A DNA stretch of 64,000 nucleotides, from the NCBI GenBank assembly GCA_963966185.1, contig CAWZYM010000385.1, positions 62,001 to 126,000 on the forward strand, in the 5' to 3' direction. Origin of the DNA: Rhabditoides inermis (taxonomy: Eukaryota > Nematoda > Chromadorea > Rhabditida > Rhabditidae). The translations under genes were made by a program, and so were the position numbers. The notes beneath the pieces are model-generated. The model made no database searches and was not told the DNA's origin. It saw only the letters and a program-made list of their open reading frames with translations. Positions 11,590 through 24,473 of this stretch are shown in pieces. Within the stretch, counting starts at the first letter, position 1. The number at the start of each line of letters is the position of its first letter.

Positions 11590-12003
11590 ATTTCGCGTTT
11601 TGTTGACACTACGTAGTGATTGTGTCAGGTGCAGTGGCCGTCGTTGGTCGGGCTCTCGCCTTCCCACAGCCAATCAGCGTTCGAGCTGAGCCGAGCTGCA
11701 CGAATCGGAGAAGACGAGCATGGAGAGGCCCGCCCCCTCCGCCGCCCCCTCCGCCGCCACGGCCGGACGACCCTCCCGACAGATATACCGCCCGCCCGGT
11801 CAGACACCATACTATCGATTAGTGACCAGTTATTGACAGCTGACTGGTAAGAGGATACGTGGGTATCAGTTTCGTGTATAGCGAGTGAGAGAGGCAGGTC
11901 ATTTGAATAATCCACTGTCCCCTTGCTCTTCTCGTTCGGCTGTACACTACTCATTGCGCTTTCCTCTTCGCACAATCATTTCAAGTTATTGATTTTCTCG
12001 GCA
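11590..12003 (+). promoter_or_regulatory. Likely promoter/5' leader of the MIF4G gene
   Basis: A GC-rich block with CGCCCCCTCCGCCGCC copies (about 11730-11765) and a donor-like CTG|GTAAGA at about 11847 precede the ATG at 12004. This fits a 5' UTR, possibly with an intron. Inferred from composition and position only. Confidence 0.3.
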
Positions 12004-12984
12004 ATGGAAGACAGTGATGGTAAGTATTGTAATAGTGTGAAAGCATGTGAGAGATTAGTTGATCACTGAGTGTCGAGAGAGAGAGAGAGAAAGAGAGAGA
12101 GAGTCGCAGAGAGCGGCTTCTGTTTGGAGGCATGTCGCGGCGCTTTGTGGAGAGAGTGCGCGTCTTGTGTCCACTTGAGTCTCCCTTCCCTCCCTCTCTC
12201 CCCCTCTCTCTTTCTTTCTCCCTCCCTCCCTCTCTTTCTCTCTCACCTCGCCCTCTCAAGAGTTCCTCGAGAGATTAGGAGATGATTACGAGTGATTACG
12301 TGATTACGACAATTGCGTATTAGTGCTTCACCGCCGCAGCCTCGCTTCAAACGATCTGCAAACAATAGTTCCTACCGTACTCTCTCTCTCTCGCGCCCAT
12401 CGCTTCCCTATTAGCACCTCACACTATCTCAGACAGAACACAAACAGGTAGTACTACGAGTTTATGAAGGCATATGTTCATACAGTAATATTGATAATGT
12501 TCTTGCTGTAGGTCTCCGTTCGGTGTCGATCGACGCGGCTAGTGCTTCGGGTACTAGCCCTCCCACTGCCCACCCTCCGTCGGCTGCCGGACAAAAGCAG
12601 CCCACCAACGACAACACAGAGAACGGTACGGACACTATACGTTTTGTATATTTTATATAATGTGGAATTTGTTATACTATGAAAAAATAATGCATTAGAG
12701 AGTAGCTGAAGGAATGCGTGAGCACAACCGAAACTGGAACTTACTGCATCCGTATTGTTTTTATTGATTGAGCGAGAGTGCGAGAGATATTTCAGAGAAC
12801 AATAACGTTTCATCGTCTGCGATGGACCAGCCCATGAAGATTCGCGACATGCGCGACATCAAAGATTTCAAGGTAAGCGCATTTTGTTTTCGTTATTCTT
12901 TAATAGACGATAATTTATAGGAATTTGTGCCGCGACTGAACCGCACGCAGAGCAGTATGAGTCAGGAGAGCCAGGTAGACAGGA

Positions 12985-13031
<47 letters not shown>

Positions 13032-13631
13032 CTCCCTCTTCAGCGTTCCGGAGGCTCCTCTTCCAAGCAGTCTCTTCCGAAGGAAGAGCCCAAGAGAACG
13101 CCCAAGGTATGTCTCAAAACATGTTAGAATACATTTATAATATATGGATTTAGGGCCCGAGCCCTCCGAAAGCCACAATTCCCACTGGCAGAGTGAAGAC
13201 AATGAGTGAAAAGGTATTCGTTTACGTGTGAAATGTTTTTTTTTTAAATGTCTGTCGAAAAAAAAGAATTGTATGGTCTGATATTCATTTTAATGGTACA
13301 ATGTGGTTTCAACAAGGATGGATTGCAGGACAAGACAGACGCGGCGTCGGCTCTCCGATCGCTCGCAATGAACAGCGGAGCAGCAGACCTCGAACAATTT
13401 ATTGCCAGTACGTGATTGTTTGTTTGTTGGTTCCACACATATGCGACGAATCACACTTCCATTTACTCATTATATAATTGGGACATTGAATCAGGTTGAT
13501 AAACACAAAAATACTCTGCAGGCTCTTTCACGGACGGAGCAAGCGCGGAAGGAGTGGGCACGGCTCTTTGTCAGCACGCGTTGGAAGGAGGCGGCGGCAG
13601 ACAGGCCGCCAAGGCTGCCGGGTTCCTCAAG

Positions 13632-13672
<41 letters not shown>

Positions 13673-15066
13673 TTTTAGGATTCGCCGGCACTGTCGCGTC
13701 TGCTGGCTGGTGCAATCTCCAGTATGGAACAGTATTACGACTGTCGGTGTGTATCATATATCAATCCACCATATACCATCGCTCGTTCAGTGACAAGCTC
13801 CGCGTGGAGCACTTCCGTCTCTGGATTTCTTTCCTCGGCTTCGTATCCGATCTATATGCCAACGTGGGAGCCGCCAGTCACGGTACAACAAATAGTATTT
13901 CGGAATTGTATATCATGAAATCAAAGTGGTTCATAGCTAACTGAACGGATCCATCTTAATAATTCACATATTATTTTACAAAAGGTCATATAATGCATTG
14001 ATGTACCATTTGTCGTTTTCAGGTGAGCTAGTGGATGTGGTGTTCCAAGTGTTCCACTACCTACTTACACCGCCCGTCCTCGAGACACTCAAAATAGAAG
14101 AGGTTGGCTATTTGAAAAAAAATACAATAAAAACAATACAATAAAAAATACAATTGAGTTTTTAATAAAGTAAAAATATGTTTTCTGGTTGCAGCTGGAA
14201 TCTCTCATCTCGGCGCTGCTCTCTGCTGGATACGAACTGGAGAGGGAGTGCCCCGACAGACTCGCCAAACTCAAGGTGTGCACAGAAAGGGGTAGACGAC
14301 TTTAGTCTGATTTATAGTGTGAGCATCCTGTGAAATAGGACAGTGCACTCGTTAGCGTTGCGTTGACCATGTGAGGAAGTAAAGGGTCTTCTTAGATGCA
14401 CTTTTACCCTGAACTATCGTTCGGGGTGGTCATGCTATCATACTCTATCATCACATGAAAGGTCACTCGTTTTGGGACCCAGCGAGCTCCAAGCGATTCT
14501 CTCTCATTTCATTGTTTTGGGCTGATCGTTCGGGGTTGTTTGGGGCTGCCGAGCGATGTTCGGACGTGTTCGGGCAAAGTTTGCCCTCAATAGGAAGTGT
14601 TTGGGCCAAACGTTTTCCCATTGAAAACGAGGCTGTTCGGGGCTTGTTTGGACCTTCTTTGGACCACCCCGAACGATAGTTCAGGGTAAAAGTGCATCGA
14701 AGAAGACCCTTAATTGAGTGGTGAGCAGAGTGGTGGGAGCCCGCATGTTGCAGGATGTGATGCGAGACGCGCTGGTGTCTGTGTCTGAGCCGTGGGCGCG
14801 GAAGATGATCCTCCTGCTCGTCGAACTCGGAGCCAGCGGGTACCCATTCCCTTGCCGCTCTTCTCCAATGCATGTCTTTTGTTTCAGATGGAAACTACCC
14901 CCGGAGGCGAGCGAGTACTATTTCCAGCAGACCGGTAACTGGTGCGTGAATTTAAAAAGGAACTGTCCAATTATTAATTCTTGTATTCTTATCAGATTGC
15001 CGCTCGAGCCGTCTGCTACCGCGTACTCGGCTGCTCCGCCACTGCTCCCACTGCTCCGTAGTGTAG
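12004..15066 (+). CDS. MIF4G-domain translation factor, MIF4GD/CTIF/PAIP1-like
   Basis: Exons: 12004-12019, 12512-12625, 12796-12872, 12921-12974, 13044-13106, 13154-13213, 13329-13407, 13522-13631, 13679-13746, 13791-13882, 14023-14102, 14195-14275, 14754-14839 and 14888-about 14941. The first 160 residues are Ser/Pro/Lys-rich and disordered. From LEQFIASSFTDG onward the protein is an all-helical MIF4G domain, ending KMILLLVELGASGWKLPPEA and SEYYFQQTG. That ending closely resembles human MIF4GD (SLIP1) and CTIF, which bridge cap or stem-loop binding proteins to eIF3/eIF4 and promote translation of histone or newly exported mRNAs. The 3' end is ambiguous: splicing 14941|14996 gives an immediate TGA, while using the donor at 14935 extends to a TAG at 15066. 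The penultimate intron (14276-14753) contains a MITE. Poly(A) signal AATAAA near 15419. Confidence 0.85.
14383..14710. mobile_element. MITE in MIF4G gene intron, TAA target duplication
   Basis: About 52-bp inverted termini begin AGGGTCTTCTT and include TTTTACCCTGAACTATCGTT. The element is flanked by TAA on both sides (14380-14382 and 14711-14713). A 3-bp TWA duplication fits PIF/Harbinger-type elements. The 328-bp interior repeats the word GTTCGGG and has no coding frame. Confidence 0.8.
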
Positions 15067-15983
15067 AGTCGTGCAGCGCTAGGGTGTTAGTGTCATTTGA
15101 GCTACATTTCTTAGCGTGTGGTTTGGCGCTCAATTTCGTTGTTTTCTTCTACTTCCGTCTTATATTTGTGTTCGATATGATCGTATTGTGTTCCATAATC
15201 CCGTATGTCACTTCTGCTATCAGTAGCCCGTAGAAGAACATTCAATTGTGGTCCATAGTCTTTGACAATCGCGTCATTTTCATATGCGAATCAGCTGATC
15301 GAGCTTTCGACTCGATATTTCTCGCTTACTCCATTGAAAAGCTTCATATTTCAATCGTATTGTTACTCTTTTAATATTGTGGTTCATTTGACATATTTTT
15401 ACTACTTGTTTTCATGTAAATAAACGTTGAAGTATAGTTTTTGTTTAGTTCTTTTACATTATACTCCCCATATCCATCCTTCATTTTCAGAATAGCGTTT
15501 TACTGCGATGTGAATGCATAAAGTTGACGGAGGATTTCAACATCTTGTTCGATTTCGAATTACACAAGAGGTCATTCTTACCTGTTCGTACATCTATTCC
15601 GTGAATTCGCGCATAGTGAGTTGCGAAATTCTCTTGTTCCTCCCCTATTACTCACCTGTCTAGAATTTCACCTCACTCAAACGGATGGACTATTTCTCGA
15701 ATGCGTGGCACAAAGCCACTTCGAGTGGACGGTAACTTACCCTTCCTTGCTGTTTGTTTACCGAACGTGCATCATGTCTGCTATCTGCTCACCCAGTGTG
15801 TTGTGCAAGTGCAGCGTTTAGGCCTGAGTGAACTAACTACTTTTAAAAAAACCTACAATCCTCTGTAGCTGTGTTGCCTCGGTCTCATTGGTCCATTGTA
15901 TCCACGTGTGTTCGTGTGCCGTGTATCCGCGCCCGTCTCCCTTCCCCATCCCCCTGTTCAGCTCCAGCCCCACCTCTCTCGCC
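15067..15983. other. Intergenic between MIF4G gene and spastin
   Basis: Holds the probable 3' UTR and AATAAA (about 15419) of the MIF4G gene and the upstream region of spastin. No exon recognised. Confidence 0.5.
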
Positions 15984-18900
15984 ATGCTGGGTCGGCCGCG
16001 CCCCAAGACCGCCGCATACGAGCAGTTCATGAGAAAGTACCAGGTACTGTTACATTCCCTATAATTAATATTTAAATAGCTGTATTTGAATATTGACTTG
16101 TTGAGATGGGCCGCGATCAGCTGATGCGCGGCATCGAGATCGACGAGCGATTCGACGGTACGTCGTCCCGTTTGCTATTGTCATTATGTATTATGAATTG
16201 TTGTGTATTGTATTGTTTGTTGTAGACAAGGCGCACAAGATCGACGCGTGCGAGGCATATCAGGCGGGTATCCGGCTGTTCAAGGAGGCTCTCCAGGTAT
16301 GCTAGACACTCCTTGTTCCCCCCAGTCTCCGCCCTTCCAGATCAACACCCTCGACTGTGGCGAGCCGGCCGCACAGAGAGAGGTGCGTGTTTTATATTTT
16401 GCTGTTAGAGGTTTGAATGATAGACATTTATCGAGCGTGAATAGTGTGTGAAAACAATATAAGGTTTGTATTTGAACAGTTTCGTCATTGTTTCTCACCG
16501 CCCTTTTGTAGGTGGGCGAATTGAAGCCGAAGATCGAGGCGCACATGAAGTCGAGCAAAGAGCGCTTCCTGCAGATTAGTGAGTATATGTATTTCTGTTT
16601 TATGTTCGTAACCCTTTTTGTAATCTTTTGTAGTACATTTTCTTAGCTGCATGTTTCAGTGAATCAGTTCCCGTCTCCTCCGCGCGACTCCGCCCCCTCC
16701 TCCCTCCCCTCCTCCGTCTCCGCCAGATCCGCGGCCGGCAGACCCATCGACAGGACCGGCCCCACCCCCAGGACAGCCTCCGCCGGACGGGTACGTATAT
16801 TGATTGTTGTTTTTAATGCATTAACTTTACATTATGTGCATTGTGTATTTTTGTTTGTATTAGCTGTTCATGGTTCATGTGCGATGTGTTAGGCGGTGTC
16901 TTCGCGTGCTCCAGCGTCTGGACTCGCCTCGTCCAGCAGACTCCCTCCCAGGGATAGACTTCTCAAGGTTGGTTTTTTTTAATGTAAACGTTTGGGCGTG
17001 TATATATATCGTTTGCAGGGTTGTGATGCCAAGTTCGCCAACGCCCTTCTCGACGAGGTTCTGGAGGGAACTGGTGAGAATGTGTCTTATATTAGTGTTT
17101 TGTGTTTGTTTATTGCTTGTTTGTTTTCTACGTGTTGTGTTGCAGGTGTGCGTATGGATGATGTGGCGGGAAACGAGCATGCCAAGCGGGCACTCGAAGA
17201 GGTAGGTCTGATGGATGGGTATAGGACCGTTTATACTACACAACGCGTCAACTTGACGCGCTGCGTCAAGCGTCAAAGTTGACGCCTCGCGTCAAGAATT
17301 TTGACGCCCCGCGTCAAAAACTTTGTCGCCCCGCGTCAAAATTTGACGCGCTGAGTCAAAGTGACATCACTTTTCCTTTGTTTTTTTGACGCCTCGCGTC
17401 AAATTTTGACGCGGGGCGTCAAAGTTCTTGACGCGGGGCGTCAAAACTCTTGACGCGAGGCGTCAACTTTGACGCTTGACGCAGCGCGTCAAGTTGACGC
17501 GTTGTGTAGTATAAACGGTCCTTATGGCTGATATAAGGTGTTGGTGATATAGATAAGATGTATGGGAGATGAATGACATTTACTTATCATTTTACCCTTC
17601 ACATTTCCTCTTCAGGCCGTGATCCTCCCCGCCCTCAACCCGTCTCTCTTCTCGGGTCTCCGCCAACCGGTCAAAGGAATACTTCTCTTTGGACCACCCG
17701 GCAACGGAAAGACCATGCTCGTGAGTTTTACTGTTTGCTTTGGCATATCGGCCATCTTGTCTTGAAATACTATTTATATATTGCGTTTGAATTATTTATA
17801 CAATGTGTTGTTTTCTAGGCGAAAGCGGTGGCGACCGAGTCTGGACAGGTGTTCTTCAACATCTCGGCGTCGTCTCTGATGAGCAAGTGGGTGGGAGACG
17901 GAGAGAAGACGGTGAGTGGAGGAAGGAAGAGGGGAATGTAGATGTATATATGTTTCCTCCATCAGGTCCGCTGTCTCTTCCAATTGGCTCGCAATGCACA
18001 ACCCAGCATCGTGTTTATCGGTAGGTTCATGCATTCTAGTAATCTCTATTATGCATAACGACCTACAATGTACCTGTCGGTATGGGTGGCAATTTGTATT
18101 GTTTTGTAGACGAGATCGATTCTATGCTGTGTGAGAGGAGTGAGAAGGAGACGGATGCTAGTCGACGCCTCAAGGTAGGATACTTTGTATATTCATCATC
18201 AACTTTTGGTATGATGATAGAGGTGATATAGGTTCATGGGTGTGTATATTGTAGACGGAGTTCCTGGTGCAGTTGGATGGGGCGGCTTCGTCTGGAGAGG
18301 AGAGGGTGCTGGTGATTGGGGCCACCAACCGACCACACGAACTCGACAGCGCAGTGCTTAGGTACATTATTATGTCTATATGTGTACATCCATCGTATAA
18401 TAATCAATTTTTCTGGACGATTTAGTGTTTAGGTGACTTATAATGATGTGGCATGTTGTAGGCGTTTCCCGAAGCGTATTCTGCTGGACCTGCCGGATGA
18501 CAGGGCGAGGGCGACGCTGATGGACGCTATTCTGCGGAAGCACGGGGCGGACGGGGGCATGGGAGACAGGGATATGAGGTGGGGGGGGGGGGGGGGGAGA
18601 GGGAGGGAGGGGGAGTGGTGTGTTGTGTGTGCAGGCAGCTCGCGTCCCGCACCGCCGGCTACTCCAACTCGGACCTCGTCGCACTCGCCAGGGAGGCTGC
18701 CATGGTGCCGGTGAGTCACACGGGGGAGGTTTTTTTTTAATAATATGAATTACTATGTAGTTTTGGCAGATTTATAATAACTCGATGATTACTTTTGTCG
18801 AGATGCGTTGTGAAGGATGATGTGCTCAGTCTCTTTTTTTTCGTAAAAGAGTATTTGATGTCAGAATCAGAGTCGGAGATTCACAATTCAGATTAATTAT

Positions 18901-19127
18901 ATATTTGTGATTGCAGGTTCGCTCGATGGACCGCGCCAAGCTGGTGGCTGCTGACGGGAGTCGCATGAGGCCTATTAAGGCCAGTCCATCTCTCCTTATC
19001 AATTATCATCCTGTCGTTTCAGTATTCTGACTTCGAGGAGGCGATGCGTGTGATTCGTCCGTCGACGAACGAGGAGCAGATGAGGGAAGCGAGGGAGTTT
19101 GCGAGGACGAGCGGACAGTGCGCGTAG
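15984..19127 (+). CDS. spas-1: Spastin, microtubule-severing AAA ATPase
   Basis: About 18 exons encode roughly 460 residues. An N-terminal MIT domain (residues about 30-95, [19 protein letters not shown]) is followed by a Ser/Pro/Arg linker with a basic microtubule-binding stretch and one AAA domain. Walker A is GPPGNGKT (exon near 17690), Walker B IVFIDEID, and the second region of homology [18 protein letters not shown] hydrolysis in the hexamer pulls tubulin tails through the pore and severs microtubules. Pore loop 1 reads SKWVGDGEK, with W where spastins usually have Y (katanin-like). The C-terminus after [19 protein letters not shown] diverges from the usual spastin ending. The acceptor before the second exon is TTGAG rather than CAG. 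The last intron (18980-19022) needs a GC donor to keep frame. Intron 17203-17615 carries a palindromic element; intron 18579-18634 is nearly all G. Confidence 0.95.
17223..17522. mobile_element. Palindromic element of TGACGC repeats in spastin intron
   Basis: A 300-bp near-perfect palindrome. Arms of about 125 bp begin AGGACCGTTTATACTACACA and consist largely of repeated CGCGTCAA/TTGACGCG units; the centre is about 17351-17394. TAT flanks both ends (17220-17222, 17523-17525), consistent with a 3-bp target duplication. No coding capacity. Confidence 0.85.
18579..18634 (+). other. G-run intron of spastin
   Basis: This 56-nt intron starts GT then 18 consecutive G, continues GAGAGGGAGGGAGGGGG and ends TTGTGTGTGCAG. 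It is fixed by frame (exon ends ATG AG, next begins G CAG CTC). It lacks a real polypyrimidine tract. Confidence 0.8.
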
Positions 19128-19318
19128 AAGAAGTAGACGGAGGGAGGAGGAAGTGTATGTGTGTCATAGCATACAGTATATAATATAGACACTATGCTAG
19201 TTTATTCGTGTATGGGAGCCAGAGCTTATTGTGTATTGGAGTATTCCAGTGTTAGGTCCATAATTCTATTTCCATTTGGTGTCACAGTAACGGGCCGTGT
19301 GTTATGTTTTGCTTCGAG

Positions 19319-19528
19319 TCACGGCCCGGATAGTTGCACAGCGCGCCTCACAGAGAGAGCGGCTGGCGCGCAGGCTGCCCCGCGAGTGAATGAGCGCGTA
19401 GCGATTTCAAGAGAGAAATTATCGCGCTCAACCGCTTGCTGGCAAATTCGTAAAAGAGCAGAGCGTCGCGTGTATGCGGCGCGGTCGTGGGCCTGACCTC
19501 TCTCGACTGTGCAACTATCCGGACCGTG
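19319..19528. mobile_element. Short inverted-repeat element
   Basis: A 22-bp terminus CACGGCCCGGATAGTTGCAC (19319 on) is inverted at about 19507-19528 with one mismatch. The GC-rich interior has no coding frame. It sits between spastin and the F-box gene. Confidence 0.5.
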
Positions 19529-20286
19529 CGAGTATAGCACAAGTTGTATTGTGACTATTGAGAGTGTATTGAGTTATGTACATGTACATAAATATGGTGA
19601 CGAATTGGTTGTTATTTTGGGCGGTGTCTTCCGCTTTCCTCGTCCAGAGTCACATCTGCTACTGTACACTGGCATTGTGGGAACCCTCTTCTATGACTCC
19701 TGACCACGCCATTCTCAAGTATACCTGCATCCGCACTCTTCCCCATTTTCAACAGTGAATATTACTGTAACAAACACTGTTTCAAAAAAAAACATAAGAA
19801 ATTACTCCATGCTCGTTCTTGTTTCCCTATACCGTTTCACCCGCACAGTCGCGGGCTGTGAACTACGGTAGGAAAGAAGCCCCGCCCATTTGCAGCGCCG
19901 ACTGGTTTGTTGTAAGTAGTGATATAGAGGTGAACCTGAACAACCATCATACATTACCAAGTTGAATGTTGTTTTTATTTGGAAGCAAGGTAAAAAAGAA
20001 ACGTACAAGATTAGCGCGCGAATCGTCTTAAAACAAACCAAACATTGTATGTACTGCAGATACAAACATTACCAGTAAGGTAGTGAGCGTCGTATGGTAT
20101 GTTGGCATGTGTTGCCGCAGGCTTTTTCCTGACCTGACCCATACTCTAGAAGAGACTACAATTAGCGAATCGGTGACATCCATCTGCCTGCTGCTATCAT
20201 TTCCACCTGCTGCCATCATTGTTAAAAGTTTTTTTAGTGTACATGTGTTGATTGTTCTGTATCTACAATTCTCGCCTAGTTTCAGA

Positions 20287-21779
20287 ATGTCCACTTGCCC
20301 CCCTCTGCCGTCCGAGCTCTGGCTCTCGATCGCCCAGTACCTCCCTTTCTCTGACATGTCACGATTCGAGAAGCTCAGCAGGCTACACAGGGACATAGTC
20401 CAGAAGTATCATCCGAGACTACAGAAGCTGACTGCCAGAGTATATGTTCGTGTCACAGAAATGGCGAGTTCATTGTCTCATAGATTATATATAGTTTTTG
20501 TTGTTTGCAGAAAAACATTGTTGTCAAGGGAACGCTTCTCCACGAAAAGCTGGATTCTCCTTCCTGGTTAGCGCTTTTACTTTTGAATGTACTAGTTTGA
20601 ATTTCAGGGAGAGGTGTTTTTATGCGACCGACCGCCGGCTCTGTGAGAAGTTGACTAGTCATATTCACACAATCCAGAAGAAAGCAACCATCGAATGTAT
20701 CTTGGTACGCTTTTGAGATCCAGTTCACCTAATGAACATTTTTAGGATGAGCCGACAGTCGATGGAATGAAGGCACTCACTCCTCACTTTCATCTGTTCA
20801 ATGACGTCACACTTCGAATCACCTCACAAGAGGTATTCGGTAAGTTATACATATCCCAGTGCTGATGCAACCACCCCTTTCAGACTACCTGCCCGCACTC
20901 TTTTCCACCCACACTCCGAGTGAGCTCAGCCTGGAAGTGTCTTCCGCCGTCGACCCCCTCGATACCTTTTCTATGGATGTGCCAACGGCGCCAGGTGAGT
21001 GAGATTGAATCTCGTTTGTTCATTCCGCTATTCTCTTTCAGACACCCTCTTTTCGTCTCTCGACGTCTCCAAGCTCACTAGCTTCTCTATCAAGTCCCAA
21101 TATGAGGAGGAGATCGAAGAAGTGAGTACTTGATGATTACATACATTGTCAACTTATCACATAAATATTATGTATTTTGTATTTATCATCAGAGCTTCCT
21201 TGTCGATGACGGTTGGCTGTCCCGTTTTCGCGGCTCGCATTTGTTCTTGAAAGAGGAAGCCTCCACTCACATCTCTACCAACGCTGTCAATCAGTTCATA
21301 AGGGTGAGACAATACTATAAGATATCATTATTTCACGTGTATGGTCAGGAAGTGGAGTCGAGCGATCGAAGCGTCTCCAGCGCTGACTTCAACTTTCAGT
21401 ACTACACTGATGACGACGACTCGGATGACTCATCTCTCCAGGTACGGTTTCGCATCTTATGCGAAATACGCGATTTCCCTCTTTTCAGTCGACAATTCGC
21501 TCAGTGATGGCAGGCGTGGATAGTGTGTGGTTGAGTGAGGTACGTCTTCCTTTGTCTCCTCTATGTCGCCCCCTCTACGCTTACTATTCTAGGACGAAGA
21601 TTGGGCATGGAATGAGGATGATTACACTGGAGGATATGGGATCACGAATGCCAACGGAGTACAGTACGTCATCGAGATCAATCACGATTATGGATATCCG
21701 TGAGTTTTATTCTTACTCTATCGCTCACTTCTCTACAATGTATTGTAGGAGACTCTGCCTGCTTCGCGAGACGTGGTAG
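20287..21779 (+). CDS. F-box protein
   Basis: Ten or so exons with clean short introns encode about 345 residues. The N-terminus is an F-box: LPSELWLSIAQYLPFSDMSR then FEKLSRLHRDIV. F-box proteins dock on Skp1 and present substrates to an SCF ubiquitin ligase. The remainder contains no obvious WD40, LRR or FTH/FBA-2 motif that I can name; it includes an acidic block (YYTDDDDSDDSSLQ) and a C-terminal Asp/Trp/Gly-rich segment (DEDWAWNEDDYTGGYGI). Start ATG lies directly after TTTCAG, which may be a spliced-leader acceptor. The last exon is very short, ending RETW. Nematodes have large lineage-specific F-box families, so the substrate cannot be guessed. Confidence 0.85.
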
Positions 21780-22036
21780 ACTGTCTTCGTTTCTTTTCTT
21801 TTCTTTACTTATTCTCGTCATAAGTAGACATTAATGTGTTGATAAATATACTTTTTTGTATGTTAAATTGTATTTTTGTATGTTAAATTGTAATCATGTT
21901 CAACAACGTCAACCGACAATCCGAACAGCGAGTCGTATGTCATTGTCAAACCGAACGGTTTTCGAGATCTTCTCTTTCGGAAGTTGCCTGACACAGACAC
22001 AGACAAAGAATCTCTGTCTCACTCATTTTCTTTCTC

Positions 22037-22071
<35 letters not shown>

Positions 22072-23491
22072 GTTCTCCCCTTATTATTTCTCCAATATCT
22101 ATTCATCCATCTTGCAAGCTATCACGCAACCAGCCACACACAAATTGTACTTCATCTAAGAAAATCTGCAAAATATGGTTATAGTTGTACTTACGCTTAT
22201 GGCATACTATTCTCAATTCTTCAATATTATATCTAGTATGTTGCAATAACCTGAGAGCTGTTCTTTCTCATTGTGTAACCTAGCATTGAGGGTAATTGGG
22301 TATTTCATTTGTGCCCCCAATTTTTTTCTCACATTACCCGGAATTATTTAATAGCACTCTCATGTATCACGTATGAATGATGTATGTGACTATATATACG
22401 CTCTAATGGGAAATGACCAGAATCTACACAACCAGATTGTTCGTCGATAAGCTAACAATTATGGTGTACACTACGTAATGCCTACAGTTGACAGTTCTCT
22501 AAGAATGCAAGCTATTTTTTTGAATGAAATTCCTCCATAAACTGTTTACTGGCGTGCAAAGAAACTGAGATTTTACAATTAGTATTTTGTTTTGAGTGAT
22601 GAGACTGGTCGTTTCCTGCACAGATCATGTTGACATTGACTTCTGGGAATGGTTGTACGCATTTGCAGAAGGAGGGGTGGGTGTCCTGTGTCCGACCTTC
22701 ATCGCCACATAAGTACAGAAGCATACGCATAAACTACTTCGATATTACAGACGAAACGCTGGTCGATAATATATATGGGCAATATCCTGGAACGTCGAAA
22801 ACACTAGAATATGTGGAACAATGATGCAATGGCGTTATGCTGGCTAACTTGTTGGGTATGCAAACAACAGTTTCCACTCCGATGCACACCAACTTCCTTG
22901 CTTTGAACATTGTGAATGTGGAGATAGTGGATACTGACACGTTCGTGTTTTCTGTATTGCTTCTCGCGACAATCTCGTATCATCAAACAGAAAGTACAAA
23001 CTCTTCTCTTCCCGATTATATACTTGATATCAAATTACGTGCATACCTCCATTGCAGAGCTTGCCTATGTCTATGTTTGGATAGTTGAATCATTTTCCAT
23101 TCTCTTTTTTTTTCCACCTGTCCATTTTTCTTTGTCACCTCGAGCTTTTGTTGGATGTTTTTTTTTGTGAATGCCTGACTCATACTCATTCAGAGAGTGT
23201 CGAAAATAAACGTAGGACTTCTTGTTTTGATTATCGGAATCCCAGGTTTTATTTTCACCCGTGTTTCACAACATTCTTTTGTTTGATATCTCTAATACCA
23301 TGACATTCTGTAAGAAATGTTCGTATACGGAACACGTGATATGATTTATGGGTCGTTATAATTGTTCCTTGAGGATTTGAGTTGATTTGAGGGTAAGCCC
23401 GATCCACTTCTCCTTTTATACTGGGGGAAAAACCTTGCAGTACTATAGGACCTTCTTTTACACTTCACACCTTTACACATCACTGGTCAAC

Positions 23492-23541
<50 letters not shown>

Positions 23542-23898
23542 ACTTTCTTGTTATACCTCGACCGCACGCAAATTCTTCTTTCAACGTTTCTTTGAAACAC
23601 ACATACACTAATTATATCTAGTCGTAGTTGTCTGAAAGTTTCACATTTCCGTTCTGAAACGGCATTCACTGAATCGGAAAGTTTTTGTTTTTCAATGATT
23701 CACATTTTTAATTGGAAATGCATGTACTTTGCCAAAATGCTTCCGTGTTGCGCTTATCTGAAAATAGAATATATCTTTGATTTCTGGCTCTAAACCTATT
23801 GTTCTATTATAATAAGAACCTTCATCCACTTCAAATGCACGTGTAGATGACATTGGTAAAAGTATTGGGAATAGTGGGAGGGGGGATGAGTGAGAATG

Positions 23899-23899
<1 letters not shown>
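21780..23899. other. Start of long gene-poor tract
   Basis: Only simple CT runs (22050-22072, 23492-23538) and unsupported short frames. The longest (about 22627-22824) has no splice context or family resemblance. Confidence 0.5.

Positions 23900-24473
<574 letters not shown>

Noticed and set aside
22627..23088. Consecutive open frames of 65 and 83 codons after the F-box gene
   Set aside because: No splice signals, coding-like base usage or recognisable motif; kept as non-coding.
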